Shown here one piece after another: positions 21,477 to 34,226 of a stretch of 64,000 bases of DNA. Made by a program: the position numbers and the translations under genes. A model generated the notes under the pieces. The model ran no database searches. It saw only the letters and a program-made list of their open reading frames with translations, and was not told the DNA's origin. The DNA comes from Dactylis glomerata. Its lineage: Eukaryota > Streptophyta > Magnoliopsida > Poales > Poaceae. The DNA lies in the NCBI GenBank assembly GCA_007115705.1, contig QXEO01000817.1, forward strand, positions 2,090,500 through 2,154,499, read 5' to 3'. The first letter of the stretch is position 1; each line of letters opens with the position of its first letter.

Positions 21477-24235
21477 ATGGAGATGGAGGGCAGCCGGCTC
21501 CGCCGGAAGCTCGAGCACGGCAAGGAGGAAGTTAACTCCTTTCTTTCTCCTTGTCGCCACCAAGCGTCCTTCAGATTCGAGGTCGTATAATCCATCCAAT
21601 CCAGTGACTTCTAGTAGTACAATTTACAGGTTCAATTTCTTCAGGCCTTCTGCCAGCTGCAGGCGTAACCGGGATGATTGTTTTTTTGCAGCATAACGGG
21701 CTGAACAGCCTCGGCACTACTCCCAGGTGGTTGACGAGGCATGGATCTGGATCCAAGCTTTCACTGGAGGACCTTCCAGAGGTACAAAGCTCAACCATTT
21801 TCATTTCGGTTTTCAGAAGCTTGTGTTGCTTGGTTTAAGAGTGGTGATACCTGCCGCGATATAATTTCCTAGAATTGACGCAGACCTGTTTTCTGAAATC
21901 AATTCACTTTAACTGTTCCAACGTGCTTTAAAATTTCCCCTACCCAATATGTTCTAGGGAATGTGTTGAACCCCTTCTCTCCCTAGGTTTGTTGTGATCT
22001 TTTTAGTAATTCCCCTTTTTATTATTTGATGATTAGCTCGTGTATCGAGTATGGAGCTTTCAGCATAATTAGCCTGCATTATACAATCGGAATGGCATTT
22101 TTTAATGTAATTACATACTTGTGTACGTAGGACCTGTTATGCAATGTATTATCGAAACTCACGGTGAAAGAAGCAGGAAGGACGAGCATACTTTCTTCTC
22201 GATGGAGGAAGCGTTGGGCATCCCACTCCAATCTTTGCTTTGACGGGTCTAATTTTCCTGGATGTGACCCTATTAGATTTATCAGTCATGTCAACAGTGT
22301 TTTACAACAGCACAAATGTTCTGTGGTTGACAAATTCGAGGTTAGGTTTGCACTATGGAAACAACACACACATCAGGTGGATAGGTTGGTTGGCTTTTCT
22401 GCTGCTTTGATGGCGAAATGTATCATCCTTGATTTCGGGGCAGCTATGCGCATTCATCGCCAAAGAGAACGAAACATGTACGAGCTTCCGGTCAACCTTA
22501 TTGGTGGTGGAAACAGATCTTGTACTGCGTCTCTCTACCTCTCCTTTGTGTGTTTGAAGATTCCATCAGACTTTCTTGGATTCAATAATTTACAGAAGCT
22601 TGAGCTGCATTTGGTATCTGACTTGGGGAATATCACTCTCTTCCTAGCAAAATGCCCTGCGCTTGTATGATTAAGCATAACTTGGTCCTTCCTGCTTGAC
22701 TTGAATATAGCATATCCACTGTGCCACCTGCAGTATGTGAAGATTAGTGACTGTAATAAGCTGCAAAGCATAGAATTACATGCCATGAGTCTTACAGCTT
22801 TTGAGTATGTGGGGGCTCCAATACCTATTAAACTTGATGACTCGCTGAAGCTATCACAGGCAAGAATCGGCATAAAGACTGGACATCACAATATCAACTA
22901 CATTGTGACTGAACTTTCTTGTTCATTGGCTCATGTTGATCGGCTCTTCCTCACATTCCGCTTCCCCACTGAGGTTTGGTTCACAACAGTAATGCCACTC
23001 TTTATGCTTTATCTCAGTCTTGCCCTAACGTATTTGTGTGCATTTCACAACTTATGCAGACAATTTCTTCGACAAAACAAACGGTCAACTTTATTCACTT
23101 GAGGCATCTGGTACTAGATTTTCATATGTATGAAGAACCCAAGAACCCATTTGATATCCTTCAAGTGACTCGCATTCTAGAGGCAGCTCCTCAACTCGAG
23201 CATTTTATATTGCATGTAAGTACTATACTGAATATGTTTGTAGATGTATGATAAACAAGGTATCTTGATTTCCTGTACACGTTCATCTCTAGGTAAAATG
23301 TTTTACATCCAGAATAACTATCATCTTTTGACCGGTATCAAATGTACTTGTTACTCCAAGAAAATTGTCCTTGTGATGTTTCACTCATGATTCTGCTTTT
23401 GCCTAATTTACAGTTTGTGGGGAATCAACATATTTTTTATTCTCTCCTATTTTTCCATGGTAGACTACAAAATGATTTCAGCACAGTGCAGTTCAACTAC
23501 CAAAAACTGTGGCCTTAATACTCCTCTTAAATGTTGCTCTTATTTTCTTCACTGCCTTATGGTGTCCCTTGAACATGTTTCATTGTCCCCTTCTTGATAC
23601 TTATACCACTATGTCATTATGTGTTTTGTTGTACTTGTTGCTCTAAAATTCACATACAGGGATATAAACTGGGATCAAAAAAGTCGTACATGTTATTTAA
23701 TGCTGGATGGATGAAACCCTGTTTCAGTGTCATATCGAGTTGAACACTAAAGGAAAAACTATAAGCATTGTCATCTTCCAATGTTCATGTAAAAATTTAG
23801 AATAGAAGTTTTAAGACTTGACTGAAATTTAATTTAGAGCAGCGTGAAACAGCATCAATCCTCGATCATTCTCACGCAGCTTTGCTGAAATTTACGGGAA
23901 CTCTCATCGTGTGATTTATGCAGATGGGCTCTTACAAATCACAACCTTCCTTTCTGAAGGTGACCGACTGCATCAGCTCGTGTAGGCACTCTCACCTCAA
24001 GACCGTTCACATGACAGGGGTCTATGGATTCGCGGGGCAACTTGAGCTTGCAAAATACATTCTCCTGAGTGCCGATGCTCTTGAGCATATGACTCTTGAT
24101 CTGGTAAAGGAGAGATATCCGCACCCACCTTGGGTGCTGAATCCATATCATGTTCTAACACTCGAGGGTCTTGCAAAGCGTTACCTGGATCCACACGGAG
24201 TACACTGCGATGTGTTGAAACTTTTAGGGTTTTAA
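21477..24235 (+). pseudogene. F-box / LRR-FBD-like protein gene with one nonsense codon
   Basis: Five exons join in frame with GT-AG introns: 21477-21581, 21692-21781, 22131-22973, 23060-23215, 23924-24235 (501 codons). F-box at about residues 58-95 across the exon 2/3 junction (LSLEDLPE then DLLCNVLSKLTVKEAG and SSRWRKRW). Leucine-rich repeats follow (FNNLQKLELHLVSDL, LQYVKISDCNKLQSIELHA), and the last exon (HSHLKTVHMTGVYGFAG) looks like an FBD-type C-terminus. Such proteins are substrate receptors of SCF ubiquitin ligases. An in-frame TGA at 22668-22670 (codon 245) interrupts an otherwise intact frame, so only the F-box and first repeats would be made. Removing the stop as an intron would need a roughly 50-nt intron and breaks the frame. 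Confidence 0.8.
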
Positions 24236-26104
24236 TGTAACTAATTAGAATGTTGCAGCAGCAATACAATTTGTTATTTTGGCCATCATGTTGAGTAACT
24301 TGAAGTATTTATGCTTTTGTAACTATATTTCTAAGTCACTTTGCAAGTTCCCTTTTCTTCCAAAATCGACCAGCCGTTTTTGACGAGTCAGTTTGCATCA
24401 CTTTGTTGGAAGCAAATTGCCCTCATTCTGGTTTTCCAGAATATGAAATTGTTAGATGTCATCGTAGGTTTCAAGGAGCCATTCTTAAGGAGGTGGTGAT
24501 CCTTGTGGCCTGGTTAATTTGGACTACCCGGAACAGACACGGGTACCAGAGCAAGTCTGATTTGGTGTAAAATCAAGTTTAAAGAAGAACTGCCTATGGT
24601 TATCCATATAGCCAGAAGGAAGTCCTCCAACTTTAAGTCATGGATTAGTTCCTATTGTTATTTTTGCATTATAAATTATTTTATGCTTTTTGTTACTGTT
24701 ATCGATCACTTTGCAAGTTCCTTTTTCTTCCAAAATGGAGGCCTGCATGTAGTCCATTAATTAATTAAGCAGAAGAAAATACCTAGTCGATAAGGAGAAT
24801 CTCATGGAAGCTCAGTTTTGCTCCAGAATGATGCAAGGAGTACACCAGCTGCAAGAACTAGGTGGCCTCATTTGTTGTATTTTGTTGTTAAGGAAACTAT
24901 TTCTGTTAGGAATGCCAAGACAACTCAGCCTTTACATGATCTGTTCCACCTGGCATTTCTGAGGAAGCCTATGAGGAACTCCAGCCTGTTGAAGAAACCA
25001 TTGCAGCTAATGAACTTTCCTATCAATCAGATACCTGGACATATCAAAGTGGTCCCAGTTTCTCTCTCTAAGGCCTAAGCCCACTTTCATGGCCAACCTG
25101 ATGTGCCGCCATAGGCTCTGGGATTCATGTTGCCACATAAGAAACACACAAGCTTTCTTCTGGCATCTTCGTTCCTCTCGTGTCATGTGTGGACAGAATG
25201 GTCTGGAAACAAGGACCAGCCTTTTTGACGTGTCAGTTTTCATCACTTTGTTGGAAGAAAATTGCCCTCATTCTGGATTTCCAGAATGTGACATTGTTAG
25301 ATACCAAACCTAGGTATGAAGGAGCCATTCTTCAAGGAGATGGCGATCCTTGTGGCCTGGTTAATCTGGACTACCCGGAATGGACAACGGTATCAGAGCA
25401 AGTCTGATTTGCTGTACTACGCGGCGCGCTTGTGGTCGCGGTCCAATGATTTATTTGTAATTCTTATTACTTTTGAAACTTTTTGCCCTACTGTTGATGA
25501 TTATTAATAGTGGAATTTTTGCAAAAACAGAACTGCATATGGTTATCCATATTGCCAGAAGAAGTGCTCTAAATTTTCCGACGTACATTATTTTGCATCG
25601 TAAATACTTCCTTCGATTCAAAATAAATATCGATATAGTAAACCAAATCAGAGAGAGTTGCTTGCGGGGGTGATGTTTGGCACCCGGGATCATATGCTCT
25701 CTATTTTTAAAATAGGTTTCAAATAGATTCTAAAATGTGAAAAAAAATCGATAAAAAAATTCGTGCGTAGATCTCGACATCTCATCTCCCACTCTGATCT
25801 TCCTGAACCCTAATCCTCCTTCCACCCCCGTGCGGCGGCGCACCGTGCCGCACCGGGGTGTCCCCCGCCGGTGGCCCCTCTCCCTCGGGCACACCTCCTC
25901 CCGCCGCCATCGTCGGAGGCGTAGCAGGGCAAAGCCCATGGGCGTGGCGGCGGCGGCCTACTCAGACATCGTGAAGTCACGGCGGTGGGCGCACGCTCCG
26001 GCTTTCTCCGGAGATGGTGCAGGCAGGGCACACGCTTGTTTGCCGGCGGTGGGCGGGCTGGAGAAGGCTGGCAAGATCTTTGCTCTGCTCGGATGAACTG
26101 CGGT
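24236..26104. other. low-copy stretch with duplicated LINE-like remnants
   Basis: Two related segments, about 24373-24620 and 25222-25565, share gtgatccttgtggcctgg and caagtctgattt. One frame reads ILVAWLIWTTRN, reminiscent of the C-terminus of plant LINE reverse transcriptases; too short to be sure. 25740-26100 starts an unrelated GC-rich stretch (ccctaatcctccttccacc) that looks like the 5' end of a gene but has no continuing frame. No gene is supported here. Confidence 0.4.
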
Positions 26105-26808
26105 TTTTTCAACCTCTTGTCCCCTTGATGGCAACCGGTGCTACTCCTGGGCTGGGCATGCATCATGAGGGTGTCGGGGATTTCGGCCCCGGGCATGGCG
26201 GTGGTGGCCTCTTCCTTTGTTGGAGGTGGTTGGCCGATCGAATAAAGGTGGCGGTCCTAGGGTTCTTCTTGCACCAAGATGAAGATCTCCTTTTTGCATG
26301 CCTTCATTGACCTGGCCGGATTGTCCCGTTCCGGAAGGCATTGTCGGCGAACTTCATTGGGCACTTCATGCCTAGAGATTGCTGGATCGATGGGATTCGG
26401 TCGTGCGCACCCATGTTTTTCTTTCTGGTTGTTTGGTTTCAGAGGGAGCGTGATGAAGCATTGTTGTCTGTTGCCATCATGGGACACGTCTTACGGTCCA
26501 TGGTGAAGCCAGAGGCAAAGAATGACGTAGAAGCCGAGTGTCCAAGGACAAGCAACGGTGGTCCGAGTCTTTGTGGCGATGAGGAACTAGCTTGCTGATT
26601 CGTGACGCACAATAGTGGCAACAAAAAGTGGGGGCGACTGCACAGGAGAAGTTCAAAGTTCTACCTTGCAGGGTGAAAATCTAAGATCTGGTCTTAATTG
26701 GTTGTGCCTAGCAATAACCTTGTTGAAGGCATTGTCTTGTGAGCGAAGATTTCTTCAGAGTGAAAACCTAAGATCTATGATCGGGTGAGGACGGTGCTTG
26801 TGTACTGT
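26105..26808 (+). repeat. duplicated segment D3, left part
   Basis: Matches D1 from ccttgatggcaaccggtgctact; cut at 26808 by Copia element B and resumed at 50592. Confidence 0.8.
26804..26808. repeat. target-site duplication actgt of element B, left copy
   Basis: actgt at 26804-26808 recurs at 50592-50596. The intact sequence of D2 (gtgcactgttttt) confirms a single copy before insertion. Confidence 0.95.
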
Positions 26809-28122
26809 TGAAAGGATCGTATGAGCGACTAGAGGGGGGGTGAATAGGAGCTACCCAAATTTTTACTTCTTTTCAAGTTAAGGCTAGACAAGAAGGTAAA
26901 TTCTCTAGATGTGCTACTAAGTGAATTTACCTAGAGTGACAAGCAAGCTAGCAATAACAATATAAGTAAAGGTACGAGTAAAGGATAGAGGTAACCGCAA
27001 TGGAGACACGAAGACACAAGGATGTATTCCCGTAGTTCCTTCCTTGTTACGGGAAGTACGTCTACGTTGCAGAGGTGTGGTGCCACAAAGGCCACCAACG
27101 CCACAAAGGCTCACCCTATTCTCCGGTGAACAAGCCACAAAGGCGAGTCCACGCTCCACTAAGCGATGCCCTTGAAGGCGGCACGACACCTTTACACAAA
27201 GTATTGGGGCAAGCTCCACAACTCAATTGGAGGCTCCCAATAGGCCCACCAAGCTCTTACACACAAAGTTAAGCTTGGAGGACGGCTTCTTCCGGCTAGG
27301 AATCCGATGAACACACGAGTTACAAGCCCCTCAACAAAACGAGGGGGGAAATCAAATCGCCTTGGTGGAGGTGTAGATCTAGGTCTTCTCCCTCAAATCC
27401 GAAAAGGGCTTTGAGTTCTATTGGCTAGGGAGAGAGATCTAGTGCTTTGAAGCTTAGGAACAATGGAGGAGAGAGAGTGGAAGCCGCAGCCTCTTCTTGA
27501 GGTAGAAGAAGGTTTTATATAGTCCTCCACGAAATGTAGCCATTGCTGGACGACTAGGGCCGGAGTCTCCGGCCGGGAGGGCCGGAGTCTCCGCCCTAAG
27601 TGACTCCAGGGCCGGAGTCTCCGGCCAGAGACAAAAGTCTTCGGCCCAACTCCGGCCTGGCATCTGAATTGTCCGAGCCAGTTAGCAACCCACGACCAGC
27701 CAGACAGACCGGAGTCTCCGGCCCCTGGGGACCGGAGTCTCCGGCCTCAGCATGTCGACCTGGAGTCTCCGGCCAGAGACAGAAAGTCTCCGGCCCAACT
27801 CCGGGAGGGCATCTGAACTGTCCGACTTTGGGGATTGCCTGGGCGAGTCCCCTAGGCCAGAGTCTCCGCCCTAGAAGAAGCAACAGCAGTACTTCGTGGA
27901 TCCCCTCTCCACCATTTCCACCTTCGCGAAGCACCCTACAAGACAGCTAAGCCCTAACTCCACTACTGGACGACGGGCTCCGATCTTTTCTTCCTTTTTG
28001 GGGTGCACCTCCGCGAGATCCTGAATCAACCTAGAAAATCTGCAGAACTTTAATAGCATGGTTAATTCACCAAATGTTGTTAACAAACACCAAAATATAT
28101 TTATTGGGGAAATGCTCTTTCA
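26809..28122 (-). repeat. element B 3' LTR (1314 bp)
   Basis: On the minus strand it runs TGAAAGAGCATTTCCCC to CGATCCTTTCA. The TATA box is at about 27513-27520 (tatataaa on the minus strand). A run of CCGGAGTCTCCGG motifs occupies 27558-27870, in U3. PPT sequence (minus strand ccaaaaagggggagat) abuts at 28123-28138. Confidence 0.93.
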
Positions 28123-28138
28123 ATCTCCCCCTTTTTGG
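28123..28138 (-). other. element B polypurine tract
   Basis: Minus strand ccaaaaagggggagat directly upstream of the 3' LTR; the same tract precedes the 3' LTR of element C. Confidence 0.85.
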
Positions 28139-28629
28139 TGTTTGATGACAACATACGGATTTGCAAGATATAAGCACAATAAAATAAAATATATAGCCAA
28201 AGCTCCCCCTACTTGTGTGCACAACACCATTTACATTTGAACATGAGTCCACACAAGTAAGGATCATCACTCCCCCTATATATTTCACAATTATACCAAG
28301 AGCAAGTAATAATATATGAGACTAACCACAAGCATAGAAGTAAGACTAACAAGATAGCACACATTAATAATAGTCTTACTAGCAATAGAGGAACTTAAGT
28401 CTCACAATAATAACGTACCACACACACGATAGTTCAACACTAAGATAGATGAGACACAATATGAAAGTCCATGAAGTTGTGTCTCGACCAAAGCAAATGA
28501 AAGGCAAATCCAAATCCAAATAAACCAACCCATGGCAAATCCCACGACGACAACCTAGTAGAGCTACTTCTCCCCCTTTGGCATCGAGACACCAAAAAGG
28601 GAAAAGAGCGATGCTACACGCCCATGAGA

Positions 28630-30578
28630 TCACTCATCATCTTCATCCTCGGGCTCGTCCTCGGAACCGGCATCGAAGTCCTCATCCCCTTCTTCAATAT
28701 CATTAGAAGCCATGGGCTTCTTGCCATGATGCACATTGGAGGTGCCAGAGGTGACCTCCTCAAAGGCTTGCCAGTCAGTCAGACCCTTGCTCCACTTGCC
28801 ATAGGAGTGAGTGCCAGATGATGAAGAGGAAGGAGGTGATTCCACATAGCCTGGTTGAGACTTCCGAAACGCCTTGTGAAGAACTTGTTGATTGTCATTC
28901 AAGTGCTTTTGGGCTATGTAGCTCTCATATTGCTTGTGACGGATGTCCACATTCATGCAAAGCACATTCCTTTGGAACCAATTGAGCTTCTTATATTCTT
29001 GACCAAACTCATTGTTGGAGCTAGAGCCGGCATTGCTAGCATGCTTCATCCTTAGGCCCCTTCTAGTTGAAACTCCTTCGGCAAAGGCATCATCATCTTC
29101 ACCTCTCACCGGTGCAAATGGTTCCTTGGAGTGACCGGTGGGATCTTTGCGTTGAAGCTTCACAACCTTGTGATTTACAAGGTTTGCAGTGAGAAGAGGA
29201 AGGTTGAGTTGTTGAGCATGAATGAGCTTCATGACAAAGGGGGCATAAAGAGGAGTCTTCTTGTTGAGAATGCAATCATTGATTTCCTTGTGAATGTAAT
29301 CCATCACATCAAGTGGCTCAACATGTGCGGTCTCCCCTTTGCAATAGACTTCATGTGAGTAAGCCAAGAGATTCACTAAGGCCCCACGAATAGCATCAAA
29401 GTTACCGGCTTGAGGGGCAATGGAGGCCCGGAATATGCGGAGCAAGATGTTGGACCGTTTGGATAGCCCAAGGGTTCCTCCAAAGACAATCTTCTTATCA
29501 TCCCCGGTGTAGAGAGGAGCAAGCTTCTTCTTCTCATAGTACTCACCGTCCACATGCATCCTCATGCCACTAGGAGTAGTAGCGCCACGAAACTCATACC
29601 CAAGGAGAGCGGCAAAGTCCATGAAGTTGGAGTGACAAACCTCTTCTCCGGTCATCCAAGTCATGGGGATCTCCTCACCATCCCCAAATACCAAGGTAGC
29701 AAAGAACTGATGGGCCAATGTGATGTTGTAAGGCTCTTGAATCTTCATGAGTGTATGGAGCCCAAGCTTGCGAGTGACCCACACGGCCTCTGCAAAATAT
29801 GCACTGTACTTGGCAAAATGGGAGAAGTCCATGACCGTCTGAGGGCAAACCGGATACTTCTTGAGAGAAGCATAGAACTCCTTCATGATCAGCTCTTGTT
29901 CTTTGCGGACAAAGCAACGGTCACGAGAGTTGCGCGGGAGAGCATACATGTCCCTCTTCCTCATCTCAACATATTCAGACGATGACAGCCCTTCCAAAGT
30001 CACAAGGCTATCAAACTTGACCTTCTTAGCTGCCTCAGCACGTTCCTCCTCAGCCATCCTCGTCTTGAGTTTCTTAGCATCCCTAGCTTGCTGAGCAATG
30101 ACAGACCTCTGAGCAAGAGCCCATGTGGCGGGATTGACAACCAACTTGTCCTTGCTGTGAGCGGCCGGTTTCCGAGAACCACCTGCACCTGTGAATGAGT
30201 GAGGAAGATAGCAAGGTTGAGGTGACATGTCCTTGAGTCAAAAATTAAGCAACTGTGTTGTGACTAGTGCACTCAGAGCAGATCTAGCCGGAGTCTCCGG
30301 GGGCTCGGACCGGAGTCTCCGGCCTAAGCCGGAGACTTTGTGTCCAGGCCGGAGTCTCCGGCCACAAGGGCCGGAGTCTCCGGTTGGACCCAGGAGCCCG
30401 AGCCTAGGAGACCCCAAAGATCAAATCGAGGGCAAATAATCACAATAAAGTTGCTAAGATGATGAAAGATAGCCACTAGAAGGTAGTGCACCATAGCAAA
30501 CTAAGGGAAACATGCACATCTCATAGATCTAGGGAGAACTAGATGGAGGAGATTGAGGGCAAGTTTACCGGAGTCCAT
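28630..30578 (-). CDS. element B third gene, two exons, intact
   Basis: Exon 1 is 30578-30569 (ATGGACTCCG) and exon 2 is 30188-28630, joined by a 380-nt GT-AG intron in phase 1; 522 residues. The unspliced ORF could instead start at 30228, but element C shows the same splice sites with a different exon 1, so the spliced model is preferred. The N-terminus is basic and helical (KKLKTRMAEEERAEAAKKVK). The central domain (KEQELIMKEFYASLKK, AHQFFATLVFGDGEEIPMTW, RGALVNLLAYSHEVYCKG) resembles domains annotated as plant transposon protein in retroelement third ORFs. The tail is acidic. No transmembrane segment, so not an obvious envelope. It lies in the env-like position between pol and the 3' LTR. 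Function unknown. Confidence 0.7.
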
Positions 30579-31336
30579 GGCGAGAAAACAAACGGTGAGA
30601 ATGATCCCACACCTCCAAGAACTTGATATGCCGGTGGCACAGCGGATCCCAAAGCTTGGAGAGGCTCCGGAAGGCGATCTATGGCAATGGGGCGGCAGGG
30701 GGAGAGCAGGGGCACGGGGGTGGATGGGGAAGAATGAACCGTTCTTCCCCAACCCGTGCCCTAGATATTTGATTCGAAACTGCCCGACCGGAGTCTCCGG
30801 TACTTACCCCGGAGTCTCCGGCCCACCGGAGTCTCCGGGCTGTAAACCCCGGAGTCTCCGGCCCCATTGACAAGATCAACATTTATGGTGTAAAAGGACA
30901 TGTCATTTAGAGTTTAAGTATGTTTGAGGATGAGATAGGCTTGGGATGGAAACAATGTCACTGTGTGGTACAAAATGCTCATGTTTGCAAACATGCAAAT
31001 AAAATCAAATAAGACCAAACATGAGCATGTTCCCATAGAAAAAAGAATAAGCCAATAAAATCAAATGGGAAACTCCTCCACTAGGGAGGTTGGTGACCAA
31101 AAGGCCACCATGTATGAGTATATAGGTATGGCACCGCGAAGATATATCTTGGGCCCAAAACCTAGACTCATCGATTAAGCTCAAAATTGTCACAAATGAC
31201 AAGATAGAATAATACGCTTACTATTGGCATTATGGGGGGAGGGATAGTCCAATCAATTAGGACCGCACTCCCCCTATTTCCATGCCCACATCTAGAACAA
31301 CACACAAGTTAGAGTATGGGAGTAAATGCACCTAGC

Positions 31337-34226
31337 TCAAGCCACATTGCTTGAATCAATGATATTTAGTTCATGCCTCAATTCCCAGAATCTTGCTTCA
31401 TCAAGAGGCTTCGTGAATATATCGGCAAGTTGCTCATTAGTGCCAACATAAGATAGATCAATATCTCCACGGTTGACATGATCCCGAATGAAATGATGAC
31501 GAATCTCAATATGCTTCGTCTTGTTGTGTTGCACCGGGTTGTGAGCGATCTTGATTGCACTTTCATTATCACATAAAAGAGGCACTTTGTCAAAAATGAC
31601 ACCGTAATCCTTCAAAGTTTGCCTCATCCATAAGAGTTGTGCACAACAACTAGCCGCGGCTACATATTCGGCTTCGGTGGTAGAGAGAGACACACAATTT
31701 TGTTTCTTAGATGACCAACACACCAAAGACCTACCAAGAAATTGGCAAGCCCCGGAGGTTGATTTCCGTTCCACTTTGTCTCCCGCCCAATCCGAATCCG
31801 AGTAACCTACAAGATCAAAACTTGCTCCCTTTGGATACCAAAGACCAAAGTTAGGGGTATTTACTAAATATCGAAAGATTCTTTTGACCGCCACTAAGTG
31901 GCTTTCTTTTGGTGCGGCTTGAAAACGTGTACAAACTCCCACACTTAACATAATGTCCGGTCTAGATGCACAAAGGTAAAGCAAGGAACCAATCATAGAT
32001 CTATAAAGTTTTTGATCCACTTCTTTACCATTAGGATCGAGATCAAGATTAACCTTTGTTGGCATGGGAGTCTTTGCACCTTTGACTCCTATCATCTCGA
32101 ACCTCTTGAGCATGTCTTGGGTATATTTGGCTTGGTTCACAAAAGTCCCTCCCTTCAATTGTTTGACTTCAAATCCAAGGAAGAACTCTAACTCCCCCAT
32201 CATAGACATCTCAAACTTGTCGGTCATGAGCTTGGCAAACTCATTATTGAAAGCTTTGTTAGTAGAACCAAATATAATATCATCAACATATAATTGGCAA
32301 ATGAAAAGCTCCCCATTGACCTTCTTAGTAAAAAGAGTGGGATTGATCACCCCAATTTCAAAACCACGATCAACCAATAACTCTTTAAGGTGCTCGTACC
32401 ACGCACGTGGGGCTTGTTTGAGGCCATAGAGCGCCTTATCAAGTTTGTAAACGTGGTTAGGAAACTTAGGGTTTTCGAAGCCCGGGGGTTGCTTCACAAA
32501 AACCAATTCATTTAAGGGACCATTGAGAAATGCACTTTTAACATCCATTTGTTGAAGTTTAAAGTTATGATGTGATGCATATGCAAGTAAGATGCGAATG
32601 GATTCAAGACGGGCAACGGGAGCGAAAGTTTCACCAAAGTCAATACCCTCAACTTGGGAGAAGCCTTGAGCCACCAATCTTGCCTTGTTACGAATGACAA
32701 TGCCATTTGCATCTTGCTTGTTCTTGAAGATCCACTTGGTCCCAATGACATTACGGTAATCTTTAGGCCTTTCTACTAGAGTCCAAACTTTGTTGCGCTC
32801 GAAGTTGTTGAGTTCATCATGCATGGCATCAAGCCAATCCGGATCCTCAAGCGCCTCATAAACTTTCTTGGGTTCTACACAAGAGACAAAAGCATGATGA
32901 GAGCTAAAGTTAGAAAGTTGCCTTCTTGTGGAGACACCTTTACGAACACTCCCAACAACATTTTCCAAGGATATGCTTCTTCGTCGAAGAATGGACTCAA
33001 GCTTCTTCTCACGGCGAGTGCGAGCCTCAAGAGGAGATTCTTGAGAGACTACTTGATCATCTTCATGATCGTTGTTCTGGTCCTCGCCTTGACCATTTGG
33101 ATTGCCTTGATCATCAAGTGGCCCATAGCCACGGAATTCCGAAGGATCTTCATCAAGGCCTTGATCACCCCCGGAGACTCCGGTATAGGCCGGAGAGTCC
33201 GGACCGCAGGGGCCGGAGACTCCGGGCAAGATTGCTCGGTGGGATGATCTTGAGGTTGAGGGTGCGCAGCTTGTCTTTGGTCAATGTCCTGTGGGTGTTC
33301 AGCAGGTGAAGGCTCCACTAGTGTAGAGCATTGTCCTTCTCCTTCGGCCAAAAGGTGTCCCTCAATGGGCCGGAAGAATCCGACACCCATTCTTCTTATG
33401 GCTTGGGGAGGAATTTCGTCACCTACATCACGAACACCCTTTTGTCCCACAAAGGAATCATTATCTTCATCGAACCTCACATTACAAGTCTCTATAACAT
33501 GCCCGGTGGACTTGCTATAGATCCTATAGGAATGTGAGTCCGTGGAGTAACCAACAAAGAAACCCTCTATAGCTTTAGAATCAAATTTTGACAAACGAAC
33601 ACCTTTCTTGAGATAGAAACACTTACAACCAAATACCCGGAAGTACATGATGTTGGGCTTTTGCCCGGTAAGAATTCCATAGGGAGTCTTGTTCAAGTTC
33701 TTGCGGAGATAAAGCCGGTTGGTGGCATGGCATTAGGTATTAATAGCTTCGGCCCAAAATTTGTATGGAGACTTGAACTCCGCCAACATAGTTCTTGCCG
33801 CATCCATAAGAGTCCGGTTCTTCCTCTCGGCAACTCCATTTTGTTGCGGGGTATATGCAGCAGAATATTGATGTTTGATACCCGCATCACTAAGAAACTC
33901 ATTTAGGGAGTAGTTCTTGAACTCGGTGCCATTGTCACTTCTTATAGTCAATATGGTGGTATTGAATTGACGCTCAACTTCGGTGGCAAAGTCTTTGACG
34001 GTTTGTTGGGTGTCACTCTTGAACTCAAAGAAATAAACCTAAGTGTATCTTGAATAGTCATCGACAATCACCAAGCAATACTTCTTGCCACCAAGACTTG
34101 CATAAGTGGGAGGTCCAAAGAGATCCATGTGAAGGAGCTCCAAGCACCTCTTGGAAGAGATAATAGTCTTGCTCGGATGGCTTGTTTCATGCATCTTTCC
34201 TTCAATACATGCCCTACAAACACGAT
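31337..34226 (-). pseudogene. pol: element B pol, second part: integrase core, RT, RNase H (broken)
   Basis: Continues the frame cut by element C. Integrase: C-C finger RVCRACIEGK, then HMDLFGPPTYASLGGKK, TIRSDNGTEFKN and QQNGVAERKNRT. Nonsense codons at 34039-34041 (TAG for Trp) and 33733-33735 (TAA). A frameshift lies near 33200, inside a cluster of CCGGAGACTCCGG motifs in the integrase-RT linker. RT with FKLQQMDVKSAFLNGP and catalytic YVDD; RNase H with YSDSDWAGD and the catalytic Glu present (TTEAEYVAA; codon 31669-31667). The frame from 33229 to 31337 is open. Confidence 0.9.
34222..34226. repeat. target-site duplication acgat of element C, left copy
   Basis: acgat repeats at 45928-45932, on the other side of element C. 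Confidence 0.95.

Noticed and set aside
22654..22711. An intron removing the F-box nonsense codon (GTATGA ... AATATAG)
   Set aside because: It would be only about 50 nt and would break the downstream frame.
27558..27950. Overlapping ORFs of 60-116 codons in LTRs of B and C (also 34343-34678, 44919-45254, 50047-50343)
   Set aside because: They arise from the GC-rich CCGGAGTCTCCGG clusters, which avoid stop codons in several frames, and they recur only because the LTRs are copies.
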